Positions 5,359 through 6,884 of a DNA stretch of 6,884 nucleotides are shown here, in pieces (position 1 is the stretch's first letter; each line of letters starts with the position of its first letter). The stretch lies in the NCBI GenBank assembly GCA_947303695.1, contig CAMYYX010000094.1, forward strand, positions 1-6,884, written 5' to 3'. Below the pieces are notes generated by a model. The model was not told the DNA's origin. It did no database searches and saw only the letters and a program-made list of their open reading frames with translations. Made by a program: the position numbers and the translations under genes. Source of the stretch: an uncultured Prevotellaceae bacterium (GTDB taxonomy: Bacteria > Bacteroidota > Bacteroidia > Bacteroidales > Bacteroidaceae).

Positions 5359-6816
5359 ATGAAAAAGATTATCATTGCAATGATTGTATTGGTTGCCGCT
5401 ACTGTTTCCCAAGCTGCAACAATTGTTTTGTTGGTGAAGAATGACACCAAGCAAACCATCACAGGCTTTGGCGCAGCCTGTTGCGACGGCGCCATGAACC
5501 CATACGGAACAGACACCAAACCCGTTCAATTGCTATATGGCCGTCAGTCGAAGATCGGACTGAATATCATGCGCATGGAGATTTCGCCTAGCTTCAAAGG
5601 TGATGACAACGCAAGTTGGAGCAACTATAACTGGCAAGGCTGTGTACCATCGGCCAAAATTGTCAAGCAACGCGGCGGTATTGTATTTGGTACACCTTGG
5701 TCGCCACCAGGTGAATACAAGACCAACGGAACAGCACAAGGCGGAAATTCAGAGAGGCAGGGCAATCAGCGCGGTAAGTTGCGCGAAGACTGCTATGAGA
5801 AGTTCTTCCCATGGCTCAACTCTTACCTGAAGTACATGAAGTCAAAAGGAGTGACCGTTGACGCTGTATCCATTCAGAACGAACCTGACTGGTGGGTGGA
5901 CTACTCAGGCTGTCTCTACGATCCGCAAGACCTCGTAAAACTTGTCAAGAACTATGCCTACATGCTCGACCGTAAGACCTATCCTGGAGTAAGGCTTATC
6001 AGTGGTGAAAGCTTAGGCTTCACACAGAACTATACCGACCCGCTCATGCGCGATACTACATGTCGCAAGCAGATTGATATCGTGGCTGGACACCTCTACG
6101 GCCATGCACCCCTCAACTATATGAAGAATTCAGCTGTTCTCGCCGCCAAGTACGGCAAGGAGGTTTGGATGACAGAACACTCATCAACCGATAACATCGG
6201 CAACCGTCTGCCCAACTGGCACGAGCAGTTGCTCTTTGCCGAGGAACTCAACGAGTGTATGTTGGCTGGATGCACCGGATATATCTATTGGTACATGCGC
6301 GCCCATTGGGCCTTCATCGGTACGGGAGAGTCACAGTATGGTTCAGGTAACAAGAAAAACACGCTGCTGCCTCGTGCCTATGTATTGTCGCACTTCGCCA
6401 AACATGTCACAGGTTCCACTCGCTTGGTAACCTCACGTGATATGACCTCAGGAGCAGAAGCTGCCCAAGAGTATTCGGCATACATCAAAGGCGACTCAAT
6501 CATCGTCATGGCCATCGACACAACGAAGACGGGCTACAACCTCAGAGTGAAACTGCCATACGAGGTGAAAAGCGGAGTCCATCTTTTGTCAACTGGCAAT
6601 GAGACTGCCAATCTGTGTCAAGAGAGTCCTATCGTCATCGACGAACCCAGCGATCTTATCACAGTCGAGATGCCTGCCCGTAGCCTGAATACCTATATCT
6701 TCATGATTAACAGGGAGGATGACACAGCCATTGAAAACCTTAACGCCGACAGTAACCTTAACGATAAGGCAGGAGCAATCTACAGCCTCAATGGACCGCG
6801 GTTAATGGCCAATTGA
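5359..6816 (+). CDS. Secreted GH30 glycoside hydrolase (glucuronoxylanase-like), tail cut by an in-frame stop
   Basis: The 485-residue product is a GH30-family retaining glycosidase, closest by motif to the GH30_8 xylanases that cut (glucurono)xylan. Residues 1-19 are a Sec signal peptide (MKK..., cleavage near SQA|A). The (beta/alpha)8 barrel shows 'TITGFGAA' (33-40), 'FGTPWSPPGEYKTNG' (110-124), acid/base Glu175 in 'SIQNEPDWW' and nucleophile Glu273 in 'EVWMTEHSS'. 'YIYWYMRAHW' (308-317) and 'RAYVLSHFAKHV' (339-350) match the end of the GH30_8 barrel, where 'WWYIRRSYG' and 'HFSKFV' are typical. About 350-448 is the beta-structured side domain. The C-terminus 'GAIYSLNGPRLMAN' is the beginning of the same tail found on the neighbouring GH5-GH43 protein; TGA at 6814-6816 stops it, although 17 further in-frame codons complete it. 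The catalytic part is intact, so a functional enzyme is likely. Substrate is inferred: one of the two Arg residues in the RRSYG motif is Ala315, so glucuronate recognition is uncertain. Confidence 0.88.
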   Translation: MKKIIIAMIVLVAATVSQAATIVLLVKNDTKQTITGFGAACCDGAMNPYGTDTKPVQLLYGRQSKIGLNIMRMEISPSFKGDDNASWSNYNWQGCVPSAKIVKQRGGIVFGTPWSPPGEYKTNGTAQGGNSERQGNQRGKLREDCYEKFFPWLNSYLKYMKSKGVTVDAVSIQNEPDWWVDYSGCLYDPQDLVKLVKNYAYMLDRKTYPGVRLISGESLGFTQNYTDPLMRDTTCRKQIDIVAGHLYGHAPLNYMKNSAVLAAKYGKEVWMTEHSSTDNIGNRLPNWHEQLLFAEELNECMLAGCTGYIYWYMRAHWAFIGTGESQYGSGNKKNTLLPRAYVLSHFAKHVTGSTRLVTSRDMTSGAEAAQEYSAYIKGDSIIVMAIDTTKTGYNLRVKLPYEVKSGVHLLSTGNETANLCQESPIVIDEPSDLITVEMPARSLNTYIFMINREDDTAIENLNADSNLNDKAGAIYSLNGPRLMAN

Positions 6817-6870
6817 CAACAGCATAAGGGAATCGACATCATGAACGGCAAAAAAGAATTGATTAAGTGA
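6817..6870 (+). pseudogene. Detached C-terminal tail of the GH30 protein, in frame after TGA
   Basis: Directly after the TGA and in the same frame, 17 codons read QQHKGIDIMNGKKELIK and end in TGA at 6868-6870. This matches the second half of the tail on the GH5-GH43 protein (RRGINIVGGKKVLVR) and completes the first half that remains in the GH30 product. The usual full-length protein would thus be about 503 residues. It is either a remnant of a nonsense mutation, a sequencing error, or a segment reached by occasional readthrough. Confidence 0.8.
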
Positions 6871-6884
6871 GAACAATAAAAAGA

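Noticed and set aside
6814..6816. TGA as a selenocysteine codon
   Set aside because: It lies in a C-terminal sorting-type tail, not an active site, and homologous tails have no Cys there. Simple nonsense mutation, sequencing error or readthrough are more likely.

Overview
The window looks like a chromosomal piece of a gut- or rumen-type Bacteroidota, most likely Prevotella or a close relative. Four intergenic sites match the Bacteroidota -7 promoter element (TAnnTTTG). The genes lack clear Shine-Dalgarno sequences. Two secreted glycoside hydrolases carry, or once carried, the short 'YxLxGxR...KGIxIxxGKKxLxK' C-terminal tail that is very common in Prevotella secreted proteins. The genus is inferred; no marker here is decisive.

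Layout: Positions 1-462 contain no gene but are rich in simple repeats: a 4x7-bp array, a -7 promoter element, and a leader with direct and inverted repeats. The last of these can fold into a ladder-like hairpin just before rplS (463-828, ribosomal protein bL19). A perfect 12-bp stem with T-runs on both sides (852-883) separates rplS from the convergent gene that follows. On the minus strand, 922-4695 encodes a 1257-residue secreted enzyme with an N-terminal GH5 domain, a GH43 domain with its beta-sandwich partner, an Ig-like domain, a CBM-like beta-sandwich and the C-terminal tail. It is divergent from a small SemiSWEET/PQ-loop sugar transporter gene (4849-5139, plus strand). After 219 bp comes a plus-strand secreted GH30 enzyme (5359-6816), best matched to glucuronoxylanase-type GH30. 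An in-frame TGA cuts off the last 17 residues of its C-terminal tail, which are still readable to 6867.

How the genes may work together: GH5, GH43 and GH30 activities together suit breakdown of plant hemicellulose (xylan or arabinoxylan), with the GH30 and GH5 cutting the backbone and the GH43 removing xylose or arabinose. The SemiSWEET could move a released sugar across the inner membrane. This is inferred from family membership and adjacency; no SusC/SusD pair or regulator is in the window. rplS is a core gene that happens to border the locus.

Most of the window is ordinary accessory carbohydrate metabolism. The points that most deserve a second look are the GH30 stop codon inside a recognisable tail, the ladder hairpin in the rplS leader, and the two-catalytic-domain GH5-GH43 architecture.
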